Origin: Bog-756 sp963703145
GTDB taxonomy: Bacteria; Actinomycetota; Acidimicrobiia; Acidimicrobiales; RAAP-2
Length of the DNA stretch: 64,000 nucleotides
Direction: 5' to 3'
NCBI GenBank assembly: GCA_963703145.1
Contig: OY969793.1
Location: 3,844,001-3,908,000, forward strand
A model generated the notes under the pieces. It made no database searches, was not told the DNA's origin, and saw nothing but the letters and a program-made list of their open reading frames with translations. Numbering within the stretch: position 1 is the first letter of the stretch; every line of letters begins with the position of its first letter. Positions 1-8,319 of the stretch are shown in pieces. Made by a program: the position numbers and the translations under genes.

Positions 1-517
1 GAGCCATGTGCCCGAGGAACTGCCCGCCCGAGAGGTGGAGGTGCCCGAGCACGATGAGATTGGTCAGGTTCGAGCCGGGCAGGAGCAGGCTTCCGGCGTT
101 GGACAGGAGCAGACAGGCGATCACCAGGGCCGCCTCGCCCTGGCCCCTGCTCCGGGCGGCGTAGACCAGCACAGGGGTCAAGAACACCACCGAGGTGTCC
201 AGGTTGAGGAGGGCCGTGACCACGGCGACGGTGACTGTGGCCCCGGCGAACAGGATCAGGCCGTTGGGGGCCAGCACCGCCAGCCGGTGGCCGGCGGCGG
301 CGAACAACCCGTCCTCGTCGGCGGCCAGCCCCACCAGGAGGAGTCCGGCCACCAGGACGAACGGCGACCATACCTGTGATGCCGCCGATGCTGCAGCCGA
401 GTGGTCGGAGCCCACGGCGATCACGGTGGCGGCGACGCCCACCGCTGCCAGCCCCCATGGCGCCAGCCGGGCCAGGCGTGGTTGGGCCGACTGGACGGTC
501 TGGTCGGCTTGAGGCAT
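1..517 (-). CDS. ArsB/SLC13-type membrane permease, 3' end cut by window edge
   Basis: The minus strand is open from an ATG at 517 to the window edge, giving about 172 residues of a membrane protein. After a short soluble N-terminus come several hydrophobic segments separated by a conserved-looking stretch containing NLDTSVVFLTPV and, further on, LLLPGSNLTNLIV. This pattern is typical of the ArsB/NhaD/SLC13 ion-transporter superfamily, which exports arsenite or exchanges Na+ or anions. The substrate cannot be told from this half. The reading frame runs on beyond base 1. A 7-bp inverted repeat (514-534) overlaps the start. An arsenite role is possible, but the ars genes of this window lie 61 kb away, so no link is claimed. 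Confidence 0.75.
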   Translation of the reverse strand, partial: MPQADQTVQSAQPRLARLAPWGLAAVGVAATVIAVGSDHSAAASAASQVWSPFVLVAGLLLVGLAADEDGLFAAAGHRLAVLAPNGLILFAGATVTVAVVTALLNLDTSVVFLTPVLVYAARSRGQGEAALVIACLLLSNAGSLLLPGSNLTNLIVLGHLHLSGGQFLGHMA

Positions 518-534
518 GCCTGACAAGCATGCCC
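514..534. promoter_or_regulatory. Inverted repeat over permease start
   Basis: GGCATGC and GCATGCC form perfect 7-bp arms around a 7-base spacer and span the start codon of the leftward permease. It could be an operator, or chance in GC-rich DNA. No regulator gene is adjacent. Confidence 0.25.
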
Positions 535-573
535 CAAGCCTCGAGGGACCAATCCTGGAGCCTCGGTGTGGGG

Positions 574-2482
574 TCAGGGCTCGGTCGGCTCGCCGGGGGC
601 GACCTCCTCGGCGGCAAGTTCACTGACCGGCATGGTCACCCTGCCCACCACGATGTCGGAGCGGGACCGAAGGGCGGCGGACAGGACCAGGTCGATCTGG
701 TTGTGGAGGAAGCGGTAGCGGAGATGCACCGGGATGACCACGGGGATGAGGACCACGATCTGGTCGTCGATGCGGCCCCGGAGGTCATCGATGAAGTCGA
801 TGATGGGGTCGACGACCGAGGCGTAGTCGGTGTGGAGGATGTGGAGGGGCACCCCGGGGTCCCACTCGTCCCAGGCCTCCTGGAGCCGCTCGTCGTGGCG
901 CTCGCTCTCGTCACCCTGCTCGAGCACGACCGACACGGCGATGACGTCCTGGCCCAGGGAGAGTGCTTCGGACACCGCGTGCCGGCACAGCTTGGACACG
1001 CCGTTGATCGGCACGACCACCGTCGTGCGCTTGGCCTCGGGCGGTGCCGGGATCTCGCCGAATCCGAGGTCCCGGCCGAGCCGGTCGTAGTAGCGGTGGA
1101 TCCTGGTGAACAAGAGAATGAACGCCGGGACGGCGACCACCACGACCCAGGCCCCCTCGGTGAACTTGGAGACCAGGAACACCACCGTCGACACGGCGGT
1201 GACCACTGCGCCGAGGCCGTTGACGGCGGCCCGCCGACGCCAGCCCGGGGGCCGGAGCCGCCTCCAGTGCACGACCAGGCCCAGTTGGGCCAGCGTGAAG
1301 CCGGTGAAGACCCCGATGGCGAACAGGGGGATCAGGGTGTTGGTGTTGCCGCGGACGGCCAGGATGAGCGATCCCGACAGGATGGTCAGGACCCAGATGC
1401 CGTTGGCGAAGACCTGGCGGTCCCCCCGCTGGGCGAAGAGGTGGGGAAGGTAGTTGTCCCGTGACAACAGACTGGCCAGTACCGGCAGTCCGCCAAAGGA
1501 GGTGTTGGCGGCCAGCGCCAGGACCAGGGTGATGGTGAGCGACACCGTGTAATAGGCCCAGTGTCGCCCCACGGCATAGGCCATGATCTGGCTGAGGACC
1601 GTCTGGTCGGTCCGGGGTCCGATGTGCCAGCGCTTGGCCAGCACGGCCAGGCCCAACAGCATGGCGCCGAGGATCACCCCCAAGAGCAGCTCGGTGCGCT
1701 TGGCCCGCGCGGCCCGTGGCTCCTTGAACAAGGGGACGCCATTGGCAATGGCCTCGACACCGGTCGAGCGCGCTACACCCGGCCGAGAAGGCCTTCAAGA
1801 TGAGCAGGACCGAAACTGCCTGGAGGCTGTGGGTCGGCACCAGGGATTGACCCGGCTGTGGGGTGTCGAGGGCCAGGGGGTGGATGAGACCGATGACGAT
1901 GATGGTGAGCAGCCCGACGATGAACACCATGGTCGGCAGGAGGAAGGCGCGGGCCGTCTCGCCGAGGCCCCGCAGGTTCAAGAGGGTGATCACGGCCAAG
2001 ATGCCGAGGCAGATCGGCACCGTCGCCGAGCTGAGGGACGGGAACGCTGAGGTGAGCGCCCCGACCCCGGCGGCGATGGAGACGGCGACGGTCAGCGTGT
2101 AGTCGACGATGAGCAAGGCCGCCGCCACCAGGCTGGCCGCCGTGCCGAGGTTGGCCCGGGACACGGCGTAGGCGCCGCCGCCCTGGGGGTAGGCGTCGAT
2201 CACCTGGCGGTAGGAGACCACCAGGATGCCGAGGAGGACCACGATAGCGATGGTGATGGGCAGCACCAGGTGGAGCGCCCCGGCCCCGGCCACGGCGATG
2301 ACCAAGATGATGGCCTCGGGTCCGTAGGCCACCGAGGTGAGTGCGTCGAGTGAGAGGGCCGACAGCCCTTCGACCGGGCTGATCCGCTGCTTGGCGGTCT
2401 CCTGGGCCCGCAGGGGGCGCCCGATCAGTGCCCGCCAGGTCGACGAGGCCAGGCCCGGGTGGTCTGCCTGGCGATCGGCCAT
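574..2482 (-). CDS. kimA: KimA-family potassium importer (APC superfamily), one frameshift
   Basis: Two overlapping frames together encode a ~635-residue APC-superfamily transporter. The N-terminal part (from ATG 2482; GTG 2491 is an alternative) has IGRPLRAQE, SLDALTSVAYGPE and SYRQVIDAYPQGGGAYAVS, which match the KimA/YdaO potassium importers very well. The C-terminal part has further membrane segments, then a soluble region (TTVVVPINGVSKL onward) resembling the universal-stress-protein-fold domain that binds c-di-AMP in known KimA proteins. The frame changes near 1767, where one extra base interrupts SALTGVEAIANGVP. Sequence on both sides is intact, so an assembly error is more likely than a dead gene. 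K+ specificity is inferred from the family. Confidence 0.8.
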
Positions 2483-2646
2483 GCGCTGCACTGTACGGGA
2501 TGCTCGGTCCCGCCAGGGGCACGAGCTGGTACTTCCCCGGCGCCGATCTCACGGCCAGGTGCCTCGGCCGGCAGTAGCGCTGCGACGGCTGGGAACGGGT
2601 CCGCAGGGCGGGAACCAGGTTCGCTCAGCCTGGTGGCCGACCTGGA

Positions 2647-2964
2647 TCAGTGGGCGTCGAAGTGGGCCGACGGGGTCACCAGACGGACCATCGGTGCCAA
2701 TTCGGTCCGGAATCCGTGGGGTGAGGCCGGAGCCGGATCGTCGGCCATCAGGCGTTCGGCCGCCGCCCGGTCATCGGCCAGCACGATCCCGATGCCGTAG
2801 GGCCAGACGGGATCGTCCACCGGGCCGAAGGCCAGGACATGGCCCTGCTGGGCCAGGCCCGACCAGTACTCGGCGTGCTCGATCATGGTCGCCCGTTCGC
2901 CGCCGGTCATCGAGCTCATGAAGTCCGCCCGGGGTGGGATGAGCCGGAAGACGAACCCTTGCAT
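2647..2964 (-). CDS. YCII-related domain protein
   Basis: A 105-residue protein starting MQGFVFRLIPPRADF and containing the YCII-like pattern of a small dimeric alpha/beta barrel: HAEYWSGLAQQGHVLAFGPV followed by GIGIVLADDRAAAERLMADD. YCII proteins are small cytoplasmic enzymes or ligand-binding proteins of mostly unknown reaction. The start ATG overlaps the stop of the upstream SRPBCC gene (ATGA), so this is the third gene of an arsR-SRPBCC-YCII operon, a combination common in actinobacteria. Longer upstream extension of the frame is a shadow of the SRPBCC gene. Confidence 0.8.
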   Translation of the reverse strand: MQGFVFRLIPPRADFMSSMTGGERATMIEHAEYWSGLAQQGHVLAFGPVDDPVWPYGIGIVLADDRAAAERLMADDPAPASPHGFRTELAPMVRLVTPSAHFDAH

Positions 2965-3464
2965 CAGGTGTGGGGGGTGACAGCGGGGGCGGTATGGAGT
3001 CGGGCGGCGAACTGGCGGAGGCCGGAGTCCCAGCCGTCGGGGGAGGCGACGGCGTCGTGCATCTGCTCCCAGCCGTCGCCATGGCGCTCGATGTTCCGGT
3101 GCTCCAGTTCGACCCGAGTCTGCCGTGGCGACTCGGGGATGAACCGGACCTCGACCTCGCTGGTCCTGTCGGGATCGGCCTCCACCTGCCAGCGGAGGGA
3201 GATGTCCCAGGTGAAGACCACCCGGTGGGGCGGCTCGTAGGCCAACACCCGGGCCCAGCGGCACTCCCCTCCGTCGACCCCGCGGTCGTAGACATGACCG
3301 CCGACGCGTGGCTCGAAGACCATCTCGGCCAGCTCTCCCTCCAGGATGTGGTGTTCGGGTGGCCACCAGCTACCGATGTCGTCGGTGAACACGGCGAAGG
3401 CCTGATCGATCGGCGCATCGACCACGATGGACGATCGGACGGTTTGGTGGTGGGAATCACTCAT
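2964..3464 (-). CDS. SRPBCC / AHSA1-type protein
   Basis: A 166-residue START/SRPBCC-fold protein of the AHSA1 (activator of Hsp90 ATPase homologue-like) group. The opening beta strand VDAPIDQAFAVFTDDIGSWW, the central RVGGHVYDRG...RWARVLAYEPPHRVVFTW, and the C-terminal helix DGWDSGLRQFAARL follow the family order. Such proteins hold hydrophobic ligands in a deep cavity; no substrate can be assigned. It overlaps the upstream ArsR-type regulator by 8 bases and the downstream YCII gene by 4, so the three are probably co-translated and controlled by that regulator. Confidence 0.85.
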   Translation of the reverse strand: MSDSHHQTVRSSIVVDAPIDQAFAVFTDDIGSWWPPEHHILEGELAEMVFEPRVGGHVYDRGVDGGECRWARVLAYEPPHRVVFTWDISLRWQVEADPDRTSEVEVRFIPESPRQTRVELEHRNIERHGDGWEQMHDAVASPDGWDSGLRQFAARLHTAPAVTPHT

Positions 3465-3774
3465 CGGGTGGTTTCCTTCCTTGCTCGGCTCGGGCTTTGA
3501 ATGCGGTCAGCGCCTGGCCCCAGAACCGGTCGAGGTAGTCGCGAAGATCTCTGATGCCATCGGGATCGAGCTGGTAGATCCGGCGGGTCCCCTCGCGTCG
3601 GTCGATGACCAGTCCGGCATCCTTCAGGACCTTGAGGTGTTGGGACACGGCCGGCCGGCTCACCGGGAGGAGCTCGGCCAGCTCACCCACGGCTGATGGC
3701 CGGTCGGAGAGCTGCTCGACGATGGCCCGCCTGGTGGTGTCGCCCAGGGCCGCGAGTGCTTGTTCGTGCGTCAT
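3457..3774 (-). CDS. ArsR-family transcriptional regulator
   Basis: A 105-residue winged-helix protein. ALGDTTRRAIVEQLSDRPSA opens the fold, and VSRPAVSQHLKVLKDAGLV is the recognition helix. It has no cysteine pair in the metal-sensing positions, so it belongs to the non-metal ArsR group that usually controls a downstream SRPBCC gene. It heads the operon and overlaps the SRPBCC gene by 8 bases. A perfect 6-bp inverted repeat lies just upstream of its start (3783-3798), consistent with autorepression. Confidence 0.9.
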   Translation of the reverse strand: MTHEQALAALGDTTRRAIVEQLSDRPSAVGELAELLPVSRPAVSQHLKVLKDAGLVIDRREGTRRIYQLDPDGIRDLRDYLDRFWGQALTAFKARAEQGRKPPDE

Positions 3775-3782
3775 GACTAACG

Positions 3783-3798
3783 GTAAGTATGAACTTAC
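3783..3798. promoter_or_regulatory. Putative ArsR-type operator
   Basis: GTAAGT-ATGA-ACTTAC is a perfect inverted repeat nine bases upstream of the arsR-like start at 3774. It stands out as AT-rich within GC-rich DNA. Position and symmetry suit an autoregulatory site for the winged-helix repressor next to it. The assignment is inferred. Confidence 0.55.
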
Positions 3799-3895
3799 TG
3801 AACCGGCTTTCGTCGCTTGGAGGTTCCGGCGAATCGACGACTCCTCGGCCGGGCCTCCGAAGCGTGCCCGGTGGACGTGTGCTCGCCCACGCAGG

Positions 3896-4282
3896 TCAGG
3901 ACGGTCGCGGCTCGACCCCTGCGGTCGGCCGTCGGCGACCGCCCCGTGGTCGCACCACTGCCCACGCTTCCGCCCAGTCGTCCAACGGCTTGAGCGCCCG
4001 TCCGAGTGCCGCTCCCGTCTCCGTGAGCGAGTAGGCGTCGTTGTCGGTCTGTGCGATCAGCCCAGCGTCGCGGAGTTCCCGCAGACGGTCGTAGAGAACG
4101 CTCGAGGACATTCCGTCGCACCGGTCCCGCAAAGCTCGGGCACCGATGGGTCCATCGCGCAGCTCCCAGAGGATTCGGAGCGCCCACCGGCGACCGAGGA
4201 GATCCATGGCCGCCATGATCGGCCGTCCCGTCGTCGATCCGCGGACGGCGGCTCCGATTCCTCCTGTTGTCCTTCCGGCCAC
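3896..4282 (-). CDS. HxlR-family transcriptional regulator
   Basis: A 128-residue winged-helix protein with a GTG start at 4282. Residues 22-100 carry the HxlR pattern: MAAMDLLGRRWALRILWEL, then SSSVLYDRLRELRDAGLI and YSLTETGAAL. The C-terminal 30 residues are Arg/Pro-rich and not conserved-looking. It is divergent from a carboxymuconolactone-decarboxylase-like gene that starts 84 bases away. HxlR regulators commonly control such a neighbour, often in response to electrophile or redox stress. The inducer is unknown. Confidence 0.85.
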   Translation of the reverse strand: MAGRTTGGIGAAVRGSTTGRPIMAAMDLLGRRWALRILWELRDGPIGARALRDRCDGMSSSVLYDRLRELRDAGLIAQTDNDAYSLTETGAALGRALKPLDDWAEAWAVVRPRGGRRRPTAGVEPRPS

Positions 4283-4303
4283 GACTCCCTCACTACTTCG
4301 GTC

Positions 4304-4331
4304 TTGCGTTTCGATTTCAAAACTCTACAGT
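4304..4331 (+). promoter_or_regulatory. Putative sigma70-type promoter
   Basis: TTGCGT and TACAGT separated by 16 bases lie 36 bases before the rightward CMD-like gene at 4367, in an AT-rich patch between the divergent pair. The match is reasonable but not experimental. Confidence 0.4.
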
Positions 4332-4366
4332 GCTGATGGTTCGGAAACAAGAACACCGGAGGAGCC

Positions 4367-4925
4367 ATGCCGAGGATCGAGCCCGTTGCCCCGCCGTACG
4401 AGCCGGACGTTGCCGAACGGCTCGAGGCCATGATGCCGCCGGGGGTGCCGCCCATCCGGCTCTTCCGCACGTTCGCGCGAATCTCCCGATGGCCACGGCC
4501 ATGGGCGGCTGGGGCGGCTACGAACTCGGCAGGCGGCTCTCGCTCTCGATGCGCGACCGCGAGATCGTCATCGATCGCACCTGTCGCGATGCGGCTGCGA
4601 GTACGAGTGGGGTGTCCACGTAGCGTTCTTTGCCGAACGGGTGGGTCTGACGGGTGACCAGGTTGCCTCGCTCACCCACGGAGCGGCGACCGATGGCTGC
4701 TGGATCGACGAGCGGGATCGGGTGTTGATCGAGGCGGTGGACTCGTTGCACGACACCTCGAGGATCGGGGATGTGCTCTGGGTCCGCCTCGTCGCGGTAC
4801 TCGAGGATGCCGAGCTCCTCGACCTGTTGATGCTGTCGGGGTGGTACCACGCCATCAGCTTCGCGGCCAACGGTGTGGAGCTGGACCTTGAGGACGGTGC
4901 ACCTCGGTTCGCCGACGTCGGGTGA
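4367..4925 (+). CDS. Carboxymuconolactone decarboxylase-like protein, two frameshifts
   Basis: Three frames join into a ~185-residue AhpD/CMD-family protein. The first reads MPRIEPVAPPYEPDVAERLE, the second MATAMGGWGGYELGRRLSLS and REIVIDRT, and the third CGCEYEWGVHVAFFAERVGL through LDLLMLSGWYHAISFAANGV. The CxCxYExxxH motif is the active-site helix of the family, where the cysteine and histidine act in peroxidase or decarboxylase chemistry. Frames shift near 4478 and 4582, both in CG-rich runs. The start has a strong GGAGGAG site. Sequence errors are the likely cause of both shifts. It is divergent from the HxlR gene and converges on the GNAT gene. Confidence 0.75.
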
Positions 4926-4928
4926 TGC

Positions 4929-5432
4929 TCAGCCCTTCAGCGAGAACCGGTAGACGTTGGTCGTCCGGCTCTCGAAGCCCACGCGCTGATACAGACGGTT
5001 GGCCGCCTCGCGGCTGGGCCGGGAGGTGAGGTCGACTGACTTGGCCCCGGCCTGGGTGGCCCGCTCCAGGGCCACGCGCACCAGGGCTTCGCCGGCACCC
5101 GAGCCCCTCGTCTCCTGGTCGACCACCACGTCCTCGATCCAGGACAGGACCCCGGTCGGCACCCGGAAAATGGCCAAGGTCAGTGAGCCGATGATGCGGT
5201 CGGATGAGTCGCGGGCGACAAAGAGGACGGAGGCATCGGAGGCCACGATGTCGGCGAGCTGGTCCGGGCCGGGCGGCGGCGACGAGGATGACAACTGGGG
5301 GATCAGGCGGGTGAAGGCGTCGACCAGCTCGGCGTCCACCTCGCCGACCTCGCTGATGACCACTCCGCCCGGTGTCGGGGGCCGGTCGGGCTCGGGCCCG
5401 GGGCCCGAATCTGTTCCCGCTTCAGTCACCAC
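4929..5432 (-). CDS. GNAT-family N-acetyltransferase
   Basis: A 167-residue protein with a GTG start. After ~25 Pro/Gly-rich residues comes a GNAT fold: LFVARDSSDRIIGSLTLAIF, then IEDVVVDQETRGSGAGEALV. The latter holds the acetyl-CoA pyrophosphate-binding loop (R-G-S-G-A-G). The closing strand ANRLYQRVGFE is also typical. Substrate unknown. Its stop lies four bases from that of the convergent CMD-like gene. Confidence 0.9.
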   Translation of the reverse strand: MVTEAGTDSGPGPEPDRPPTPGGVVISEVGEVDAELVDAFTRLIPQLSSSSPPPGPDQLADIVASDASVLFVARDSSDRIIGSLTLAIFRVPTGVLSWIEDVVVDQETRGSGAGEALVRVALERATQAGAKSVDLTSRPSREAANRLYQRVGFESRTTNVYRFSLKG

Positions 5433-5486
5433 GTGCGAGTGTAGCCAGGACCTCCCCGGACGCTGGGGGACCGGGGAGCACGCGCT

Positions 5487-6185
5487 TCAGGTGCGCTCAG
5501 GGTCCCCGCGCCAGATGGGGGAGCGTACCGAGTCGTAGAGGACCTCGATCGGATCGCCCCGGAGAGCAGCGAAGACGTGTTCGCCCCACCGCTCGGCGCC
5601 GGCCAGCGGGAACGGCAGCTTGTCCAAGGGGAACCATCCGACGTCGGCACACTCGAGGGGGTGGGCCTTCAGCTCGCCGCCCACCGCCCGGCACTGGAAG
5701 ACCAGCGAGTACAGGGGGATCCGGCTGATCCCGATCCGGAGACCGTCGAGCACGGCGATGAGGCGCACCACCTCCACCTCGATACCGGTCTCCTCCTCGA
5801 CCTCTTTCACCACCACCTCGGCCGCCGAGTAGCCGATGTCGGCCCACCCGGTCGGATAGAGCCAGACGCCCGAATCGGCCCGTTGGACCAGGAGCATCTC
5901 GCCCTTGTCGTTGCCCACCGCGGCACCGACCGCCACCTTGGGGGTCACGTAGCCGGGCACACCCTTGCCCACCGAGCTCAGCCACTCCTCGACCAGGCCT
6001 GAGGCGTCCTCGACTCCCTCGATCCCCTCGTCGGCCGTCGCCCGGATGTCGGCGGCCACCCGGAGCACCTCTTCGAACCGTTCCTGTTCGTAGAGCGACT
6101 CGGTGAAGCCGAGCCCGGTCCGGGCGATGCCGGCCAAGGCTTCGCTCCATCGCAGGAGCTGCTTGGTGGAGGGAGTGGGATCCAC
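5487..6185 (-). CDS. Nudix hydrolase with N-terminal Nudix_N-type domain
   Basis: A 232-residue protein (GTG start). Residues 1-75 form a helical N-terminal domain starting TKQLLRWSEALAGIARTGL, as in the Nudix hydrolases that cleave nucleoside-diphosphate derivatives. Residues ~80-200 are the Nudix fold. The Nudix box GWADIGYSAAEVVVKEVEE followed by ETGI keeps the metal-binding KEVEEE core. The first conserved glutamate (sixth residue after the box glycine) is tyrosine, and the usual arginine is lysine. Substrate is not predictable. Confidence 0.85.
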   Translation of the reverse strand: MDPTPSTKQLLRWSEALAGIARTGLGFTESLYEQERFEEVLRVAADIRATADEGIEGVEDASGLVEEWLSSVGKGVPGYVTPKVAVGAAVGNDKGEMLLVQRADSGVWLYPTGWADIGYSAAEVVVKEVEEETGIEVEVVRLIAVLDGLRIGISRIPLYSLVFQCRAVGGELKAHPLECADVGWFPLDKLPFPLAGAERWGEHVFAALRGDPIEVLYDSVRSPIWRGDPERT

Positions 6186-6240
6186 GTACCCGACGCTACC
6201 CCTGCCAACGCGTGGTCGCGTCCATCGGGCACAATAGGAC

Positions 6241-6426
6241 GTGGCCGTGAACGAGGACTGTCGTCATTACATCATGCAGACGACCTCCCACGAGGAGAAG
6301 CTCGAGCGGTGCCGGGTGGGCGCCAACCAGCAGCTCCCGTTCGCCTGCCCGGACGGGTGCCTGTTCTACGAGCCCCGCAAGGTGTCCGGTGCGGGATGGA
6401 CCATCCGCACCCCCGAAGAGACCTGA
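6241..6426 (+). CDS. Small conserved-looking cysteine-containing protein
   Basis: A 61-residue ORF with a GTG start, encoding MAVNEDCRHYIMQTTS and a C-terminal CPDGCLFYEPRKVS. The four cysteines, two of them in a CPDGC pair, suggest metal or thiol chemistry. The stretch EDCRHYIMQTTSHEEKLERC looks constrained, not like a shadow. No function can be given. It is divergent from the Nudix gene and convergent with the NIL-domain gene. Confidence 0.55.
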   Translation: MAVNEDCRHYIMQTTSHEEKLERCRVGANQQLPFACPDGCLFYEPRKVSGAGWTIRTPEET

Positions 6427-6441
6427 GTCCGGTCCGGCTGG

Positions 6442-6681
6442 TCAGCTCTCGACGATGTCTCCGAGCAGGTCGACCTGGACCCCTTCGCCCGTGAGCCACG
6501 CTACGGCCCGATCAACGGCAGGAGCGTCGCCGTCGAGCTCGCAGATGATCCACCCGCTGTCTTCGCCGACGTCGGCCCGCCGGATGTTGGGAACCACGTC
6601 GAACTGCGTGACCATCGAGGCGATGATCGGCTCACGCACCAGGGCCTCAGGGAAGGTCAACTTCACCCGCACCCCGATCAC
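6442..6681 (-). CDS. NIL-domain protein
   Basis: A 79-residue protein made of one NIL domain, the ACT-like ligand-binding fold first described at the end of methionine ABC ATPases. RVKLTFPEALVREPIIASMV and the following FDVVPNIRRADVGEDSGW match the family; the conserved N-I-R-R-A segment is present. Its ATG overlaps the larE stop (ATGA), making it the last gene of hemQ-larE-NIL. Standalone NIL proteins may sense or carry a sulfur compound, which would suit LarE. That role is inference. Confidence 0.85.
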   Translation of the reverse strand: MIGVRVKLTFPEALVREPIIASMVTQFDVVPNIRRADVGEDSGWIICELDGDAPAVDRAVAWLTGEGVQVDLLGDIVES

Positions 6682-7526
6682 CCGGCCACCTCGGGACCGG
6701 CCGACCGGGCCAGCGCATCGTTGAGGTTGCCGGAGCGGAACCCGTCGAGGTCGAGCGTCACGTAGCGGTAGCCGGCCGCATGCACGACCCGGGAGACTTC
6801 GGAACGGTTGGCCACCACGAGGGCGAGATCGTCGACCGGCACCTCCACACGGGCGGTGTCGCCGTAGTGGCGGACCCGCAGCTGGCGAAACCCCAGGGCC
6901 CGGAGGCCTGATTCGGCACGCGTCACCGAGTCCAGGGTGCCGAGGGTGACCGGCGTGCCGTAGGGGACGCGCGAGGCCAAACAGGCGGCGGCTGGCTTGT
7001 CCCAGGTCCGTAGGCCCAGCTGTCGGGACCAGTGGCGCACCGCCGACTTGGAGAAGCCCGAGGCCACAAGTGGGAACCGGGCCCCTCCGTCGAGGGCGGC
7101 CTGCTGACCCGGTCGATGGTCACCCAGGTCGTCGACGTTGACGCCGAGCACGATGGTGGCACCTGTACCCCGGCCGTGCTCGGCGGCGATGGGGTCGAGT
7201 GCCGACATCAACGAGGTCTTGCAGTGGAAGCAGCGTGAGCCGTCGTTGGCCGAGTAGGCGGGGTCGGCCAGCTCGTCGGTCACCACCTCCTGGAAGGACA
7301 GGCCCCACTCGAGGGCCAGGGCCCGGCAGTCGTCCAGCTCCTCGGGGGCCAGCGACGGCGACACGGCCGTGACGCAGGACACCTGGTCGGGACCGAGTGT
7401 GGTCGTCGCCACCCAGGCCAAGAAGGCCGAGTCGGCTCCACCGCTGAAGGCCACCACCATCGGGCCGATGCGCTTCAGCTCAGCCCGCAGTCCCTCCAGG
7501 TCGCCCCCGGAGGGGAACTCACCCAT
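6678..7526 (-). CDS. larE: ATP-dependent sacrificial sulfur transferase LarE
   Basis: A 282-residue PP-loop protein. SGGADS (residues 28-33) is the ATP-binding motif, and RCFHCK (~98-103) is conserved in the family. CLASRVPYG (Cys182) aligns with the cysteine that gives up its sulfur in LarE of lactobacilli, where LarE builds the nickel-pincer cofactor with LarB and LarC. The start chosen (ATG 7526) overlaps hemQ by 8 bases; the frame extends further upstream only inside hemQ. No larB or larC is seen here, so the sulfur may serve another product. Confidence 0.88.
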   Translation of the reverse strand: MGEFPSGGDLEGLRAELKRIGPMVVAFSGGADSAFLAWVATTTLGPDQVSCVTAVSPSLAPEELDDCRALALEWGLSFQEVVTDELADPAYSANDGSRCFHCKTSLMSALDPIAAEHGRGTGATIVLGVNVDDLGDHRPGQQAALDGGARFPLVASGFSKSAVRHWSRQLGLRTWDKPAAACLASRVPYGTPVTLGTLDSVTRAESGLRALGFRQLRVRHYGDTARVEVPVDDLALVVANRSEVSRVVHAAGYRYVTLDLDGFRSGNLNDALARSAGPEVAG

Positions 7527-8232
7527 CCACGACCACCTGGGCGAGGACCTCCTCGACCGGGGCGACCATGCCGGTGAGGAACGGGCCGAACTCGGCAAAC
7601 CGCGCCGACCCCTCGTCGAACCGCATGGTGTAGACGCAATCCTTCAGGTCGTCGGGGTGCACGCCGAACAGCGTCACTCCCCATTCCCAGTCGTCGATGC
7701 CCGTCGAGCCGGTGATCACCTGGACGATCCGCCCCTTGAAGGCCCGGCCGGCCGCACCGTGGCCGTACATCATGGCTTTCCGCTCCTCGAACGGCATCGA
7801 GAACCAGTTGGAGCCCTCGGCGTCGCCCCGGCGCTTGGACATGGGGTAGAAGCAAAAGGCACTCATGCCCTCGGGGGGGAGCGTCGGGTGGAGGCGGGCC
7901 TCTTTCATCTCCTCGGGGATCCCCTCGGCGTACTCGGAGATCTCCGTGAGCGACACGTAGGAGTCGGCCACCACCAGGCCGGCCGCTTGGAGTTCGGACT
8001 GGAGTCGGCGAAGCCGCCACAGGTCGGTCCCGAGGGCCATGACGCCCACATCTGCCTTGTGACCCAGCATGGCGACGGTGACCACCTGGACATCGTCGGA
8101 CTGGGCGCTCTTGACCGCCTGGACCACGGCCTGGACATTGCAGGTCGGGCCGCCGGGCCCTATCGGGTCTGGCAGCTTGCAGAACAGGTGGAGGACGCCC
8201 CACCCGACCGAGGGAACCAGGGGTTTGGTCAC
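7519..8232 (-). CDS. hemQ: Coproheme decarboxylase HemQ (chlorite dismutase family)
   Basis: A 237-residue protein of the HemQ/chlorite-dismutase family, which finishes heme synthesis in actinobacteria by decarboxylating coproheme with H2O2. FYPMSKRR (Tyr129) supplies the catalytic tyrosine, and YGHGAAGR (His158) the proximal heme ligand. ITGSTGIDDWEWGVTLF and TMRFDEGSARFAEFGPF are family signatures. The arginine-containing chlorite-splitting distal pocket is not evident, supporting HemQ and not a true chlorite dismutase. It has a GTG start, leads the operon with larE and the NIL gene, and is separated from groL by a terminator. Confidence 0.92.
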   Translation of the reverse strand: MTKPLVPSVGWGVLHLFCKLPDPIGPGGPTCNVQAVVQAVKSAQSDDVQVVTVAMLGHKADVGVMALGTDLWRLRRLQSELQAAGLVVADSYVSLTEISEYAEGIPEEMKEARLHPTLPPEGMSAFCFYPMSKRRGDAEGSNWFSMPFEERKAMMYGHGAAGRAFKGRIVQVITGSTGIDDWEWGVTLFGVHPDDLKDCVYTMRFDEGSARFAEFGPFLTGMVAPVEEVLAQVVVDG

Positions 8233-8251
8233 CGTCCCAGTGTAGAGAAAG

Positions 8252-8283
8252 AACGGAGGGCGCCCACCAGGGCGCCCTCCGTT
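8252..8283. terminator. Strong terminator after groL
   Basis: A perfect 14-bp inverted repeat (AACGGAGGGCGCCC and its complement) with a 4-base loop lies 37 bases beyond the groL stop. It is flanked by an A-rich run on one side, so it can stop leftward groL transcription before hemQ. Confidence 0.85.
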
Positions 8284-8319
8284 CCATGAGTTTCCCGCCC
8301 GAGGGCAGGGATGGCCGAC

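Noticed and set aside
7519..8232. True chlorite dismutase
   Set aside because: The family fold matches, but the FYPMSKRR tyrosine and actinobacterial context fit coproheme decarboxylase, and the distal arginine motif of chlorite dismutases was not identified.
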